The translations under genes and the position numbers were made by a program. From Acrocarpospora corrugata (GTDB taxonomy: Bacteria > Actinomycetota > Actinomycetes > Streptosporangiales > Streptosporangiaceae): a DNA stretch of 53,641 nucleotides. Shown one piece after another: positions 24,932 through 32,415 of the stretch. The stretch covers positions 1 through 53,641 of the forward strand of contig NZ_BLAD01000083.1 in assembly GCF_009687845.1 (NCBI RefSeq), written 5' to 3'. The notes beneath the pieces are model-generated. The model did not search any database, was not told the origin of the DNA, and saw nothing but the letters and a program-made list of their open reading frames with translations. How positions within the stretch are numbered: position 1 is the first letter of the stretch; the number at the start of each line of letters is the position of its first letter.

Positions 24932-25330
24932 ATGACCCTCGCCACCGAGGTAAAGAAGATCACCGAGTCGAAGCCGTTCTACGCCCTCACCGGCGCCGGC
25001 GACTTCGCCATGGAGAAACTGCGCGAACTGCCGGACCAGCTGGCCAAGCTGCAGGACCGCCAGGGCGACGCGAAGAAGTACGCGGAGCGCGTCCAGGACC
25101 GGGCCGAGAACTACGCCCGCGAGCTCCCCGGCAAGACCAGGGAGTATGCGGAGACCGTCACCTCCCGGCTGACCGAGGTCTACGACGACCTGGCCAAGCG
25201 CGGCCGGAAGGTCGTCCGCAAGGTCAGCGGCGGCGCCGCGATCGAGCTGGAAGAGGTCGCCGAGTCCGCGGGCGCCCGCCGGGCCCCGGCCCGGAAGCCG
25301 GTCACCCCGCGCACCAAGGCCAAGGCCTGA
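24932..25330 (+). CDS. HbhA-like heparin-binding haemagglutinin homologue
   Basis: The 132-residue protein is almost wholly helical, with a predicted coiled coil (residues 15-100) and a basic tail with Ala/Pro/Lys repeats (ending PRTKAKA), the layout of mycobacterial HbhA. There the lysine-rich tail is methylated and binds heparan sulphate; in free-living actinomycetes the protein more likely acts in envelope or aggregation functions (inference). Co-transcribed with the XRE regulator and closed by a strong terminator. Confidence 0.85.
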   Translation: MTLATEVKKITESKPFYALTGAGDFAMEKLRELPDQLAKLQDRQGDAKKYAERVQDRAENYARELPGKTREYAETVTSRLTEVYDDLAKRGRKVVRKVSGGAAIELEEVAESAGARRAPARKPVTPRTKAKA

Positions 25331-25338
25331 GCCACCGG

Positions 25339-25369
25339 AAAGCGGCCCGCGTTCGACGCGGGCCGCTTT
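25339..25369 (+). terminator. Terminator after the HbhA-like gene
   Basis: A 12-bp perfect stem (AAAGCGGCCCGC / GCGGGCCGCTTT) with a 7-base loop is followed by CTGCTTCT, giving a good Rho-independent signal nine bases after the stop codon. Confidence 0.85.
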
Positions 25370-25440
25370 CTGCTTCTGTACGGCTCCCGCGCACGCATTA
25401 GGCTGGTGGTCGTCCATCCTTAGACCACGCTGGAGTGACG

Positions 25441-25776
25441 ATGCTCTACGGCCTGCTGGACTACATCTTCTGGGGCCTCGCCATCGCGGCCTTCGGCATG
25501 TCCGTGTGGGCCCTGGTCCACGCGATCAAGACGCCGGCCAAGGCGTTCCAGGCGGCGGGCAAGCTGTCCAAGAACCTCTGGCTCGTCTTCACCGGCCTGG
25601 CCACCATCTTCACGCTGGCCTCGGCCAGCGGCTACCTGGGCGTCGGCTTCGCCATGCTCAACATCTTCACCATCGCCTCGGTCATCGCGGCCGGCGTCTA
25701 CCTGGCCGACGTGAAGCCGGCCGTCAACGAATACCGCGGCGGCGGCAGCAACCAGGGCCCCTACGGCCCCTGGTAA
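25441..25776 (+). CDS. DUF2516 membrane protein (Rv0476-like)
   Basis: The 111-residue protein has three predicted transmembrane helices (about residues 3-25, 46-66 and 70-92) and a short Gly/Pro tail. It matches the DUF2516 protein that follows hbhA in mycobacteria. I chose the ATG at 25441 because GGAG lies five bases upstream; a GTG at 25435 overlaps that site. Its last 16 bp overlap the convergent SGNH hydrolase gene. Confidence 0.87.
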   Translation: MLYGLLDYIFWGLAIAAFGMSVWALVHAIKTPAKAFQAAGKLSKNLWLVFTGLATIFTLASASGYLGVGFAMLNIFTIASVIAAGVYLADVKPAVNEYRGGGSNQGPYGPW

Positions 25777-26471
25777 GGACCCTGCAGCGGCCTCGGCCCC
25801 AGACCCTCCGGCGCCATGCCGCGCGACCGGAGGATGGCCACCAGCCACTGCGCCAACCGGCGATGGCCGGTCAGGGTCGGGTGCGTTCCGTCCGGCAGCA
25901 GGTCGCCCTTGGTCCACTTCTGGGTGAGCGGGTCGGCGAACGGCACCCCGGTCAGCCAGGCGGCCTTGGCGACCGCGTTCCTGACCTTGACGGCGGCCTT
26001 CGGCGGCTTCTTCAGCCAGATCGGGCCGACCAGCACCACCCGGGCCTTGGGCCAGCGCGCCTTCACCCGGTGGACCAGCCGGATCGCGGCGGCCCGCACC
26101 TTAGACGCCTGCTTGCGGTCGTTGTGGCCGCCGGCCAGCACGACCAGGTCGGGTTCAGGGCGCCAGGACAGCTCCCGCGTGAACGACTGGCCGAACGTGC
26201 GGTCGACCTTGCCCTTCGCCACGAACCCTGCGCCCCGGCCACCGGCGGTGATCAGCTGCCAGCCGAGCGCGCGGGCCGTCTCCGCCGGGTAGGCGTCCCA
26301 GGTGTCCACCGGCCCTGAGCCGACCACGAAGCTGTCGCCGACGAACATCACCACGGGGGTCCGGAACGGGACGAGCGGCGGCGCCGGGATGGCGGTCTCA
26401 CCGACGGCGCTCGCGCATCCGGTGACCAGCCCGCAGATCGACAACCACGACACCAGCAACGGCGCGCGCAT
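25761..26471 (-). CDS. SGNH-family hydrolase lipoprotein
   Basis: The 236-residue protein has a lipoprotein signal (LLVSWLSICGLVTGCAS), the block I serine in VMFVGDSFVVGSG, block III as LVVLAGGHNDRKQ (GxxHND rather than GxND) and the Asp-His pair in LLPDGTHPTLTGHRRLA. It is an extracytoplasmic GDSL-type esterase or acyltransferase-like hydrolase, perhaps acting on wall polymers. GGAGGT before the ATG at 26471 decides the start. Confidence 0.9.
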   Translation of the reverse strand: MRAPLLVSWLSICGLVTGCASAVGETAIPAPPLVPFRTPVVMFVGDSFVVGSGPVDTWDAYPAETARALGWQLITAGGRGAGFVAKGKVDRTFGQSFTRELSWRPEPDLVVLAGGHNDRKQASKVRAAAIRLVHRVKARWPKARVVLVGPIWLKKPPKAAVKVRNAVAKAAWLTGVPFADPLTQKWTKGDLLPDGTHPTLTGHRRLAQWLVAILRSRGMAPEGLGPRPLQGPYQGP

Positions 26472-26511
26472 GCCACCTCCGGTCTCCAAGCGCAGGCCGG
26501 AAGTCTATCGA

Positions 26512-27498
26512 TTACAGCCAGTCACGTTTGCGGAACTGCCAGTAGAGGACGACGGCGGCGATCGACCAGACCCCGGTGGAGGCCCAGAAACCCCACATCT
26601 GCTCGGATCCGGGGTAGGGCACGTTCTGGCCGTAGAAGCCGGTGATCGCGGTCGGGACGGCGATGATGGCCGCCCAGCTGGTCACCCGCTTCATGATCAG
26701 GTTCATCCGGTTGCTCTGCATGGTCATGTGCGCTTCGCGGATGTTGCCGACCAGGTCGCGCAGCGAGTCCGTCCATTCGGCCGCGCGCAGCACGTGGTCG
26801 TACACGTCCTGGAAGTACGGGGTGATGGAACTGTCCCTGATCACGTCGTTGCGGCGGAACAGGGTGTTGACGATGTCCCGCATCGGGGTGACCACGCGGC
26901 GGAAGGTGACCAGGCTCTGGCGGAGTTCGAAGGTGCGGCGCTCCTCGACGCGGTCCGGGATCTGCTCGCCGAACAGGCGGTCCTCCAGGCCCTCGATCTG
27001 CTCGTCCATCGCCTGGACGACCTCGAAGTGGGTGTCCACCACGTAGTCGAGCACGCCGTGCAGCAGGAAGGCGACGCCGTGCTCGGCCAGGCCCTCCGAG
27101 GAGTCCCAGCGGTTGATCAGCTCCTGGACGTCGAAACGATCCGAGGTGCGGACGGTGACCAGGGCGTTGGCGGTGATGAAGGCGGACGCCTCGGTCAGGT
27201 CGAGCACGCCGGTGCCGCCGTCGAAGTGCGCCGTGTAGACGTTCAGGAACATGTGCGAATCGAACATGTCCAATTTGGGGCGCTGGTTGGGGGTGAGCAC
27301 GCTCCGGACCGCGAGTTCGTGCAGGCCGAGCTCCTCGCTGATGGTGGCCAGCTCCTCCTCGGTCGGGGAGCAGAGGTCGAACCAGATGACCGCCCCCTCC
27401 TCGTCCAGGTGATCGGAGACGTCGGCGATCGGAAAGCCCTCGGAGATGAGTTTTCCGTTCCGGTAAAGACGGGTGTTCGCCGGAGCGGTCTGGGCCAT
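26512..27498 (-). CDS. corA: CorA-family divalent cation channel with GQN signature
   Basis: The 328-residue protein has the large cytoplasmic domain, the long stalk helix (about residues 240-283) and two C-terminal transmembrane helices (about 270-288 and 302-320), ending in the basic RKRDWL. The filter motif between them reads YGQN (residues 289-292), not the canonical YGMN of Mg2+/Co2+ channels. The family is otherwise clear (GFYGQNVPYPG). The substitution may alter ion preference. TACGCT 6 nt upstream implies a leaderless mRNA. Confidence 0.9.
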   Translation of the reverse strand: MAQTAPANTRLYRNGKLISEGFPIADVSDHLDEEGAVIWFDLCSPTEEELATISEELGLHELAVRSVLTPNQRPKLDMFDSHMFLNVYTAHFDGGTGVLDLTEASAFITANALVTVRTSDRFDVQELINRWDSSEGLAEHGVAFLLHGVLDYVVDTHFEVVQAMDEQIEGLEDRLFGEQIPDRVEERRTFELRQSLVTFRRVVTPMRDIVNTLFRRNDVIRDSSITPYFQDVYDHVLRAAEWTDSLRDLVGNIREAHMTMQSNRMNLIMKRVTSWAAIIAVPTAITGFYGQNVPYPGSEQMWGFWASTGVWSIAAVVLYWQFRKRDWL

Positions 27499-27504
27499 CG
27501 CACC

Positions 27505-27510
27505 AGCGTA
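27505..27510 (-). promoter_or_regulatory. -10 box for leaderless corA transcript
   Basis: TACGCT on the minus strand lies 6 nt before the ATG at 27498. Confidence 0.5.
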
Positions 27511-27554
27511 CTCCGGGGCGCACAGGACAAGTCGGACCGCTATCGTGGCGGCTC

Positions 27555-29141
27555 ATGGTGAGTCTCGTACGCCAGCTCGGGCCGATGGTCGCCGCGGTCG
27601 CAACCCTCCTCGTGGTGGCCTCCCCCGCGCGCGCCGACCAGGGCACGCTCACACTGGAGCTGCGCAAGGACGGCGTGCTGCACGTCAAGGAGGACGTGGT
27701 CCTCAAGGGCGGGCCGGTGACCAGGACTCCCCTGCTCAGGACCCGGCACGACGACGCCAGCGACCGCGTGTACCGGATCGCCAACGTCAAGGGCGCCACG
27801 TTCGACGGCGCGGAACTGACCGTCGCCGCGAGCGGCTCGGTGGAGTACGACGTGATCGGCGCGGTGGCTCCCCTGGCCGGCGGCGAGGAACTGCGGTGGT
27901 TCGTCGCCGAAGGGCCGCAGGACCTGGTCACCGTCAAAGTGACCGGTCCCGGGCAGATCCAGAACCTTGCGTGCTTCGCCGGGGAGCCGGGCGCCTCGCT
28001 CGGGTGCACGGCGGCCGCCATGGACGAGACCGGGCAGAACGCCGAATTCGAGCAGCAGGGGCTCGCGGCCGGGCAGGTGCTGACCATCGTGGTCGGGTAC
28101 CCGGCCGGGACCACCGGGGCCTCGCCCACGCTGGAGCACCGGTTCAGTCTGAGCGCGGCGTTCACGGTGAACGCGATCACCGGCGGGTCGCTGGCGCTGC
28201 TGCTGGTGCTGCTGCTCGGCGGGCTCTGGCTGGTCTACTGGACCCGGGGGCGGGACGCGCGAGTGATCGGGGCCGAGTCCGGCGCGCGCGGGGCGTTCCA
28301 GGACGGGCGGTTCGCGCCGCCGGACGGGGTGCGGCCCGGCCAGATCGGCACGCTCATCGACGAGCAGGCCGACGTGATCGACGTGACCGCGACGATCGTG
28401 GATCTGGCGGTGCGCGGGTACATGCGGATCGACGAGCAGCCCCGGGAGACCTACGACGCGCCGGACTGGCTGCTGGTTAAGTTGCCGAAGGCGCCGGTGG
28501 CGAGCCTGCTGCCGTACGAGCGGGCGCTGTACGACTCGGTCTTCGACCTGCGCGACGAGATCCTCCTCTCCCAGCTGCACGGCGGCTTCACCACCGGCCT
28601 CGGGCGGGTACGGGACGCCCTCTACCGTGACGTCGTCAAGCAGGGCTGGTTCATCCGGCGGCCCGATTCGGTCCGGTCCCGCTGGACGGTGCTCGGGGTC
28701 GCGGTGACCGTGCTCGGGCTGGCCGGGACGGTGGCGCTGGCGATGTTCAGCACGTACGGGCTGGTGGGGCTTGCGGTGATCATCGCGGGGGCGGCGTTGA
28801 CCGTGGGCGGGCAGTACATGCCGGCCAAGACCGCGAGCGGGGCCGCGGCCCTGGCGCACACGCTGGGCTTCCGGGAGTACCTGGCCACCGGCGACATCGG
28901 CGACGTGCCGGCCGGGCAGCGGGCCGAACTGTTCTCCCGCTACCTGCCCTACGCGGTGATCTTCGACAGTGTGGACCGGTGGGCCCGGGTGGTGGCCTCG
29001 ATCAAGGGCGAGGGCGACAACCTGTACTGGTACCACGGCCCCGCCGAATGGGACCTGTCCAAGTTCGCCGACTCGATGCGCACCTTTACCATGACCACCT
29101 CCGGGGCGATCTCCGCGTCCCGTCAGTTCAAGACGTTCTGA
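27555..29141 (+). CDS. DUF2207 membrane protein
   Basis: The 528-residue protein has a signal peptide (cleavage after ARA at about residue 27), an extracytoplasmic beta domain (28-195) and a transmembrane helix (about 205-228). A cytoplasmic winged-helix-like region follows (TLIDEQADVIDVTATIVDLAVRGYMRI), then two more helices (about 380-425) and a conserved C-terminus with LGFREYLATGD and LFSRYLPYAVIF. This is the DUF2207/YciQ layout. Function unknown, presumed envelope. TATCGT lies 8 nt before the ATG. The 3' end overlaps the asparaginase gene by 14 bp (convergent). Confidence 0.88.
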   Translation: MVSLVRQLGPMVAAVATLLVVASPARADQGTLTLELRKDGVLHVKEDVVLKGGPVTRTPLLRTRHDDASDRVYRIANVKGATFDGAELTVAASGSVEYDVIGAVAPLAGGEELRWFVAEGPQDLVTVKVTGPGQIQNLACFAGEPGASLGCTAAAMDETGQNAEFEQQGLAAGQVLTIVVGYPAGTTGASPTLEHRFSLSAAFTVNAITGGSLALLLVLLLGGLWLVYWTRGRDARVIGAESGARGAFQDGRFAPPDGVRPGQIGTLIDEQADVIDVTATIVDLAVRGYMRIDEQPRETYDAPDWLLVKLPKAPVASLLPYERALYDSVFDLRDEILLSQLHGGFTTGLGRVRDALYRDVVKQGWFIRRPDSVRSRWTVLGVAVTVLGLAGTVALAMFSTYGLVGLAVIIAGAALTVGGQYMPAKTASGAAALAHTLGFREYLATGDIGDVPAGQRAELFSRYLPYAVIFDSVDRWARVVASIKGEGDNLYWYHGPAEWDLSKFADSMRTFTMTTSGAISASRQFKTF

Positions 29142-30042
29142 CCCGGATCTCGCCAACCGGCTGCCCGCCGCCGAGTACCGGGACGGCCAGTTCGTCCAGT
29201 TCGGGGGCGTCGAAGCCGAGCGCGCGCAGCGCGGCGATCGTGACCGGGACGCGGGCGCGCTGGCTACCGTCGACGATCTTGATGACGGCGGCGCGGCCGT
29301 CGTCGTGCGCGAACGCGTCGAACGCCTCGGCGCCGGCCTTGAGCATCAGGCCCGGGATCACGCGCATCAGTTTGGCCTCGGGGCGGTGGGTGCCGCTGGT
29401 GAACTCGGGGTGGGCGCGCATCGCGTCCGCGATCCGGCGTTCCAGGCTGCCGGGGGTGGCTTGGACGAGGCGGCGGAACGCCCGTACCAGGCCGGTCATC
29501 GAGCAGAAGAACAGCGGCGCGCCGCAGCCGTCCACGCCGGTCGCGGGCACCCGCTCGGAGGTGAACTCCTCCACGGTGGCCCTGATCGTCTTCTGGAGTG
29601 GGTGGGACGGGTCGCGGTAGTCGTCCAGCGGCCAGTCGTTGGCCGCGCAGGTGGCGAGCATGGCGGCGTGCTTGCCGGAGCAGTTCATGTAGACGCGGGC
29701 GCGCTCCTGGACCGCCCGGTCGTCCGGGAAGTCCGCAGGGCAGCGCAACTCGCTCTCGTCCAGGCCCGCGCCGGCCAGGATCGCGCGGGCGCCGTCGACG
29801 TGGAACGGCTCACCGGCGTGGCTGCCGCAGGCCAGCGCCAGAAGTTCGTGATCCAGGTTCAGCCCGGCGGTGAGCATGCCGAGCGCCTGCAGGGGTTTCA
29901 TAGAGGAACGGGGGGAGGCCGGGGTCTGCACTTCGCCGTGCACCCGGACCGGCTTGCCATCGCCGTTCACGGCGATCATCCGGGCCCGGTGCGCCGATTC
30001 GACGAACCCGGATCGGACCACCTCGACGATCAATTCGGACAT
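29128..30042 (-). CDS. Type II-like asparaginase (Rhizobium etli family)
   Basis: The 304-residue protein has the hallmarks of the thermolabile R. etli-type asparaginase family, unrelated to E. coli Ans[30 protein letters not shown] with the serine-lysine pair (SxxK), [31 protein letters not shown] and [14 protein letters not shown]. It hydrolyses L-asparagine. TAGACT 7 nt before the ATG suggests a leaderless message. Confidence 0.9.
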   Translation of the reverse strand: MSELIVEVVRSGFVESAHRARMIAVNGDGKPVRVHGEVQTPASPRSSMKPLQALGMLTAGLNLDHELLALACGSHAGEPFHVDGARAILAGAGLDESELRCPADFPDDRAVQERARVYMNCSGKHAAMLATCAANDWPLDDYRDPSHPLQKTIRATVEEFTSERVPATGVDGCGAPLFFCSMTGLVRAFRRLVQATPGSLERRIADAMRAHPEFTSGTHRPEAKLMRVIPGLMLKAGAEAFDAFAHDDGRAAVIKIVDGSQRARVPVTIAALRALGFDAPELDELAVPVLGGGQPVGEIRVRTS

Positions 30043-30049
30043 GAGGGCG

Positions 30050-30055
30050 AGTCTA
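30050..30055 (-). promoter_or_regulatory. -10 box for leaderless asparaginase transcript
   Basis: TAGACT on the minus strand lies 7 nt before the ATG at 30042. Confidence 0.5.
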
Positions 30056-30088
30056 CGAACCCTGCCCCCTCATGACAGAATCCACCCC

Positions 30089-30514
30089 ATGCGCGCGGTG
30101 GTCCAACGAGTCAGTTCAGCCTCGGTGACGGTAGACGGCACCACGATCGGCGCCATCGACTCCCCCGGCCTCCTCGTCCTGGTCGGCGTCACCCACACCG
30201 ACACCCCCGCAGAGGCCGCCAGACTCGCCACCAAACTCTGGCACCTCCGCATCCTCGACGGTGAGAAGTCCTGCTCCGACACCGCCGCCCCCCTCCTGGT
30301 CATCAGCCAGTTCACCCTCTACGCCGAGACCACCAAGGGCCGCCGCCCCACCTGGCAGGCCGCCGCCCCCGGCCCTGTCGCCGAACCCCTGGTCGAGGCG
30401 GTCATCAGCACCCTTCGCACCCTCGGCGCCCACGTACAGACCGGCAGATTCGGCGCCGATATGAAGGTCTCCCTCGTCAACGACGGCCCCATCACCCTCG
30501 TCATCGACGTCTGA
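30089..30514 (+). CDS. dtd: D-aminoacyl-tRNA deacylase
   Basis: The 141-residue protein starts [17 protein letters not shown] and has the two cross-subunit active-site motifs of DTD: SQFTLYA and the Gly-cisPro-type NDGPIT near the C-terminus. It removes D-amino acids and glycine mischarged on tRNA. The usual KxxRS-V loop is replaced by EKSCSD, as in other actinobacteria. The gene is convergent with ygfZ, one base apart. Confidence 0.95.
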   Translation: MRAVVQRVSSASVTVDGTTIGAIDSPGLLVLVGVTHTDTPAEAARLATKLWHLRILDGEKSCSDTAAPLLVISQFTLYAETTKGRRPTWQAAAPGPVAEPLVEAVISTLRTLGAHVQTGRFGADMKVSLVNDGPITLVIDV

Positions 30515-30515
30515 T

Positions 30516-31601
30516 CTAACGGAGGCGGCGGCGGAGTGCGGGGTCGATGGTCACGTTGCGGCCCGCGTCCGGGGGGACGATCACTTCCTGGGTGGCGGCG
30601 ACGTTTCCGGCGAGTAGGGGGATGTCTATCGGGACGGTTCGTTTGATCACGGCGAGGGCGATCGGGCCCAGTTCGTGGTGGCGGGCGGAGGAGCCGATGA
30701 AGCCGATCTGGCCGGGGGTGGCCGCGCCTTCGGTGGCGCCTTCGATCGAGGCCGTGGGGTCGCCTTCTGCGGGGGTGCTCACGCCGAGGGTGACCGGGGC
30801 GCCGTGCGGGGGGAGCGTGTCGACGCTGCCGTCCAGGTGGAGGAAGACGAGGCGGCGCGGGGGGTGGCCGAGGTTGTGGACGCGGGCGACGGTTTCCTGG
30901 CCCCGGTAGCAGCCCTTGGAGAGGTGTACGGCGGCTTCGATCCAGCCGACCTCGTGCGGGATCGTCTTGTGGTCGGTGTCGAAGCCCAGGCGGGGGCGGT
31001 GGGCTTCGATGCGGAGTGCGTCGTAGGCCCAGAGCCCGGCGGGGTGGGTGATCACGACGGTGAGGGCGGGGCGCGGGACGAGCAGGTCGGTGCCGACCAC
31101 GACCGCGCCGGGGGTGGCTTTGGCGAGAGCCTGGAGGATCTCGGCGGGAGCCTGCGACGCTTCAGCGGGCACCGGCGCGGTGGAGACGACCGCGTATTCG
31201 GCGCTCAGGTCGGCGACGTCGACCCGCAGCATGAAGCGCATCTTGTCCAGATAGATCGCCAGCTGAGCGCCCGTGCCCGGCTCGACGTGGATCCAGGTCG
31301 CGTCGCCGTCGTCGACCAGCGTCAGGTGGTGTTCCACCCGGCCCTGCGGGTCGAGCACCAGCGTCTGAGTGGCGGCCCCGGGAGCGAGCTTGTCGACCTT
31401 CTGGGAGCTCAGGTCGTTCAGCCAGCTCAGCCGATCCACACCCGAGACCCGCAGGACGTCACGGTTGCCGCGGTCGACCAGTGCCGTGCCCTGGAGGAGG
31501 GCGCGTTGTTCCGCGTACGGATCCCCGTAGTGGGCGGCCACCGAATCGTCGGGAGCCTGGGCGGGGACGGCACCGGGAGTGTTCAGCAACGGACTACGCA
31601 T
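30516..31601 (-). CDS. ygfZ: YgfZ/GcvT folate-binding protein
   Basis: The 361-residue protein has the GcvT-like folate-binding fold and the diagnostic KGCYRGQE motif (about residues 232-239) with the redox-active Cys. YgfZ helps maintain Fe-S enzymes such as MiaB in a folate-dependent way. TAGCCT lies 6 nt before the ATG. The divergent or upstream partner is a Fur-family regulator reading the same way, 53 bp away. Confidence 0.93.
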   Translation of the reverse strand: MRSPLLNTPGAVPAQAPDDSVAAHYGDPYAEQRALLQGTALVDRGNRDVLRVSGVDRLSWLNDLSSQKVDKLAPGAATQTLVLDPQGRVEHHLTLVDDGDATWIHVEPGTGAQLAIYLDKMRFMLRVDVADLSAEYAVVSTAPVPAEASQAPAEILQALAKATPGAVVVGTDLLVPRPALTVVITHPAGLWAYDALRIEAHRPRLGFDTDHKTIPHEVGWIEAAVHLSKGCYRGQETVARVHNLGHPPRRLVFLHLDGSVDTLPPHGAPVTLGVSTPAEGDPTASIEGATEGAATPGQIGFIGSSARHHELGPIALAVIKRTVPIDIPLLAGNVAATQEVIVPPDAGRNVTIDPALRRRLR

Positions 31602-31607
31602 ACCCCA

Positions 31608-31613
31608 AGGCTA
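31608..31613 (-). promoter_or_regulatory. -10 box for leaderless ygfZ transcript
   Basis: TAGCCT on the minus strand lies 6 nt before the ATG at 31601, inside the 53-bp gap after the Fur-family gene. Confidence 0.5.
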
Positions 31614-31654
31614 TGCCTGGCCGACCACCCGCGCGGCCCGGGGCAGCCGATGCG

Positions 31655-32065
31655 TCAGCGGCAGTTGCGGCAGCGTCCGAAGATGGTCAGGTGATGGACG
31701 TCGGTGTCGAAGCCGAGGCCGTCTCGCAGCCCGTCCACCATGCCCTGGACCAGGCCCGGCGGGGCTTCGACGATCTCGCCGCAGCCCCGGCAGACCAGAT
31801 GCACATGGTTGGCGTCCGCCGCCAGATGGTAGGTCGGCGCGCCGTGGCTCAGATGGGTGTGCGTGACCAGGCCGAGCTCTTCGAGCAGCTCCAGCGTCCG
31901 GTACACGGTGGAGATGTTCACACCGCGGGCGGTCTGCTGGACCTTGCTGCAGATGTCCTCAGGGGTGGCATGGCCGAGCGCGGTCACCGCCTCCAGAACG
32001 AGCTGGCGCTGCGGTGTGACCCGGTACCCCTTGGCCCGCAGTTCTTCATGCCACGTCTCGGTCAT
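31655..32065 (-). CDS. Fur-family metalloregulator (Zur/FurB-like)
   Basis: The 136-residue protein has the Fur winged helix (RVTPQRQLVLEAVTALGHATPEDICSKVQ ... NISTVYRTLELLEELGLV) and a metal domain with HHL and the two structural-zinc pairs CRGC and CRNC. Which metal it senses (Zn or Fe) cannot be decided from the sequence. TAAACT exactly 7 nt before the ATG and no ribosome site favour this start over upstream ones. Confidence 0.92.
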   Translation of the reverse strand: MTETWHEELRAKGYRVTPQRQLVLEAVTALGHATPEDICSKVQQTARGVNISTVYRTLELLEELGLVTHTHLSHGAPTYHLAADANHVHLVCRGCGEIVEAPPGLVQGMVDGLRDGLGFDTDVHHLTIFGRCRNCR

Positions 32066-32415
32066 GGAGGCGAGTTTATTCGCTTGCCCGACTCGCGAGA
32101 GCTCGCATAGCGTACGAATCACGCCGAGAGGAGGTGGTCCGAACAATGGTTGATCATAGTTGGGCTAGCGAGGTGGCTGTCCGCTAGGACTGGCGAACCG
32201 GACCAGCTCCGGATTACGCCATCCAGCGTAAATCCAGACAGACACCGGGACCCCGGGCAGTCGGCGGCTGAGGACAGGATCCTCCGCCATTGGTCCAGCC
32301 GACCCGCGTCGACAGGTTGCAACCAGCCGCGACGCGGAGTGTGCCCGGGGTTCTTCTCTGCCTCGCACCCATTCCGCCAAGCAACCAGGCAATTACGGTA
32401 CGCGCAGGAATGTTC
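32066..32415. other. Upstream region of the RNA-repair cassette with a tiny ORF and hairpin
   Basis: This 350-bp divergent region has no full gene. On the plus strand GGAGG (about 32130-32134) precedes a 13-codon ORF, 32146-32187 (MVDHSWASEVAVR). An inverted repeat CTAGCG/CGCTAG (32165-32170 and 32182-32187) lies within it and includes its stop codon. These could form a leader controlling the cassette, but the evidence is slight. No regulator gene of the RtcR kind is adjacent. Confidence 0.4.
32073..32078 (-). promoter_or_regulatory. -10 box for leaderless Fur-family transcript
   Basis: TAAACT on the minus strand lies 7 nt before the ATG at 32065. Confidence 0.55.

Noticed and set aside
32290-32415. 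Earlier start for the RNA ligase fusion, adding 42 residues
   Set aside because: The added residues lack ligase similarity and no ribosome site precedes them, while AGGAA lies at ideal distance from the ATG at 32416.
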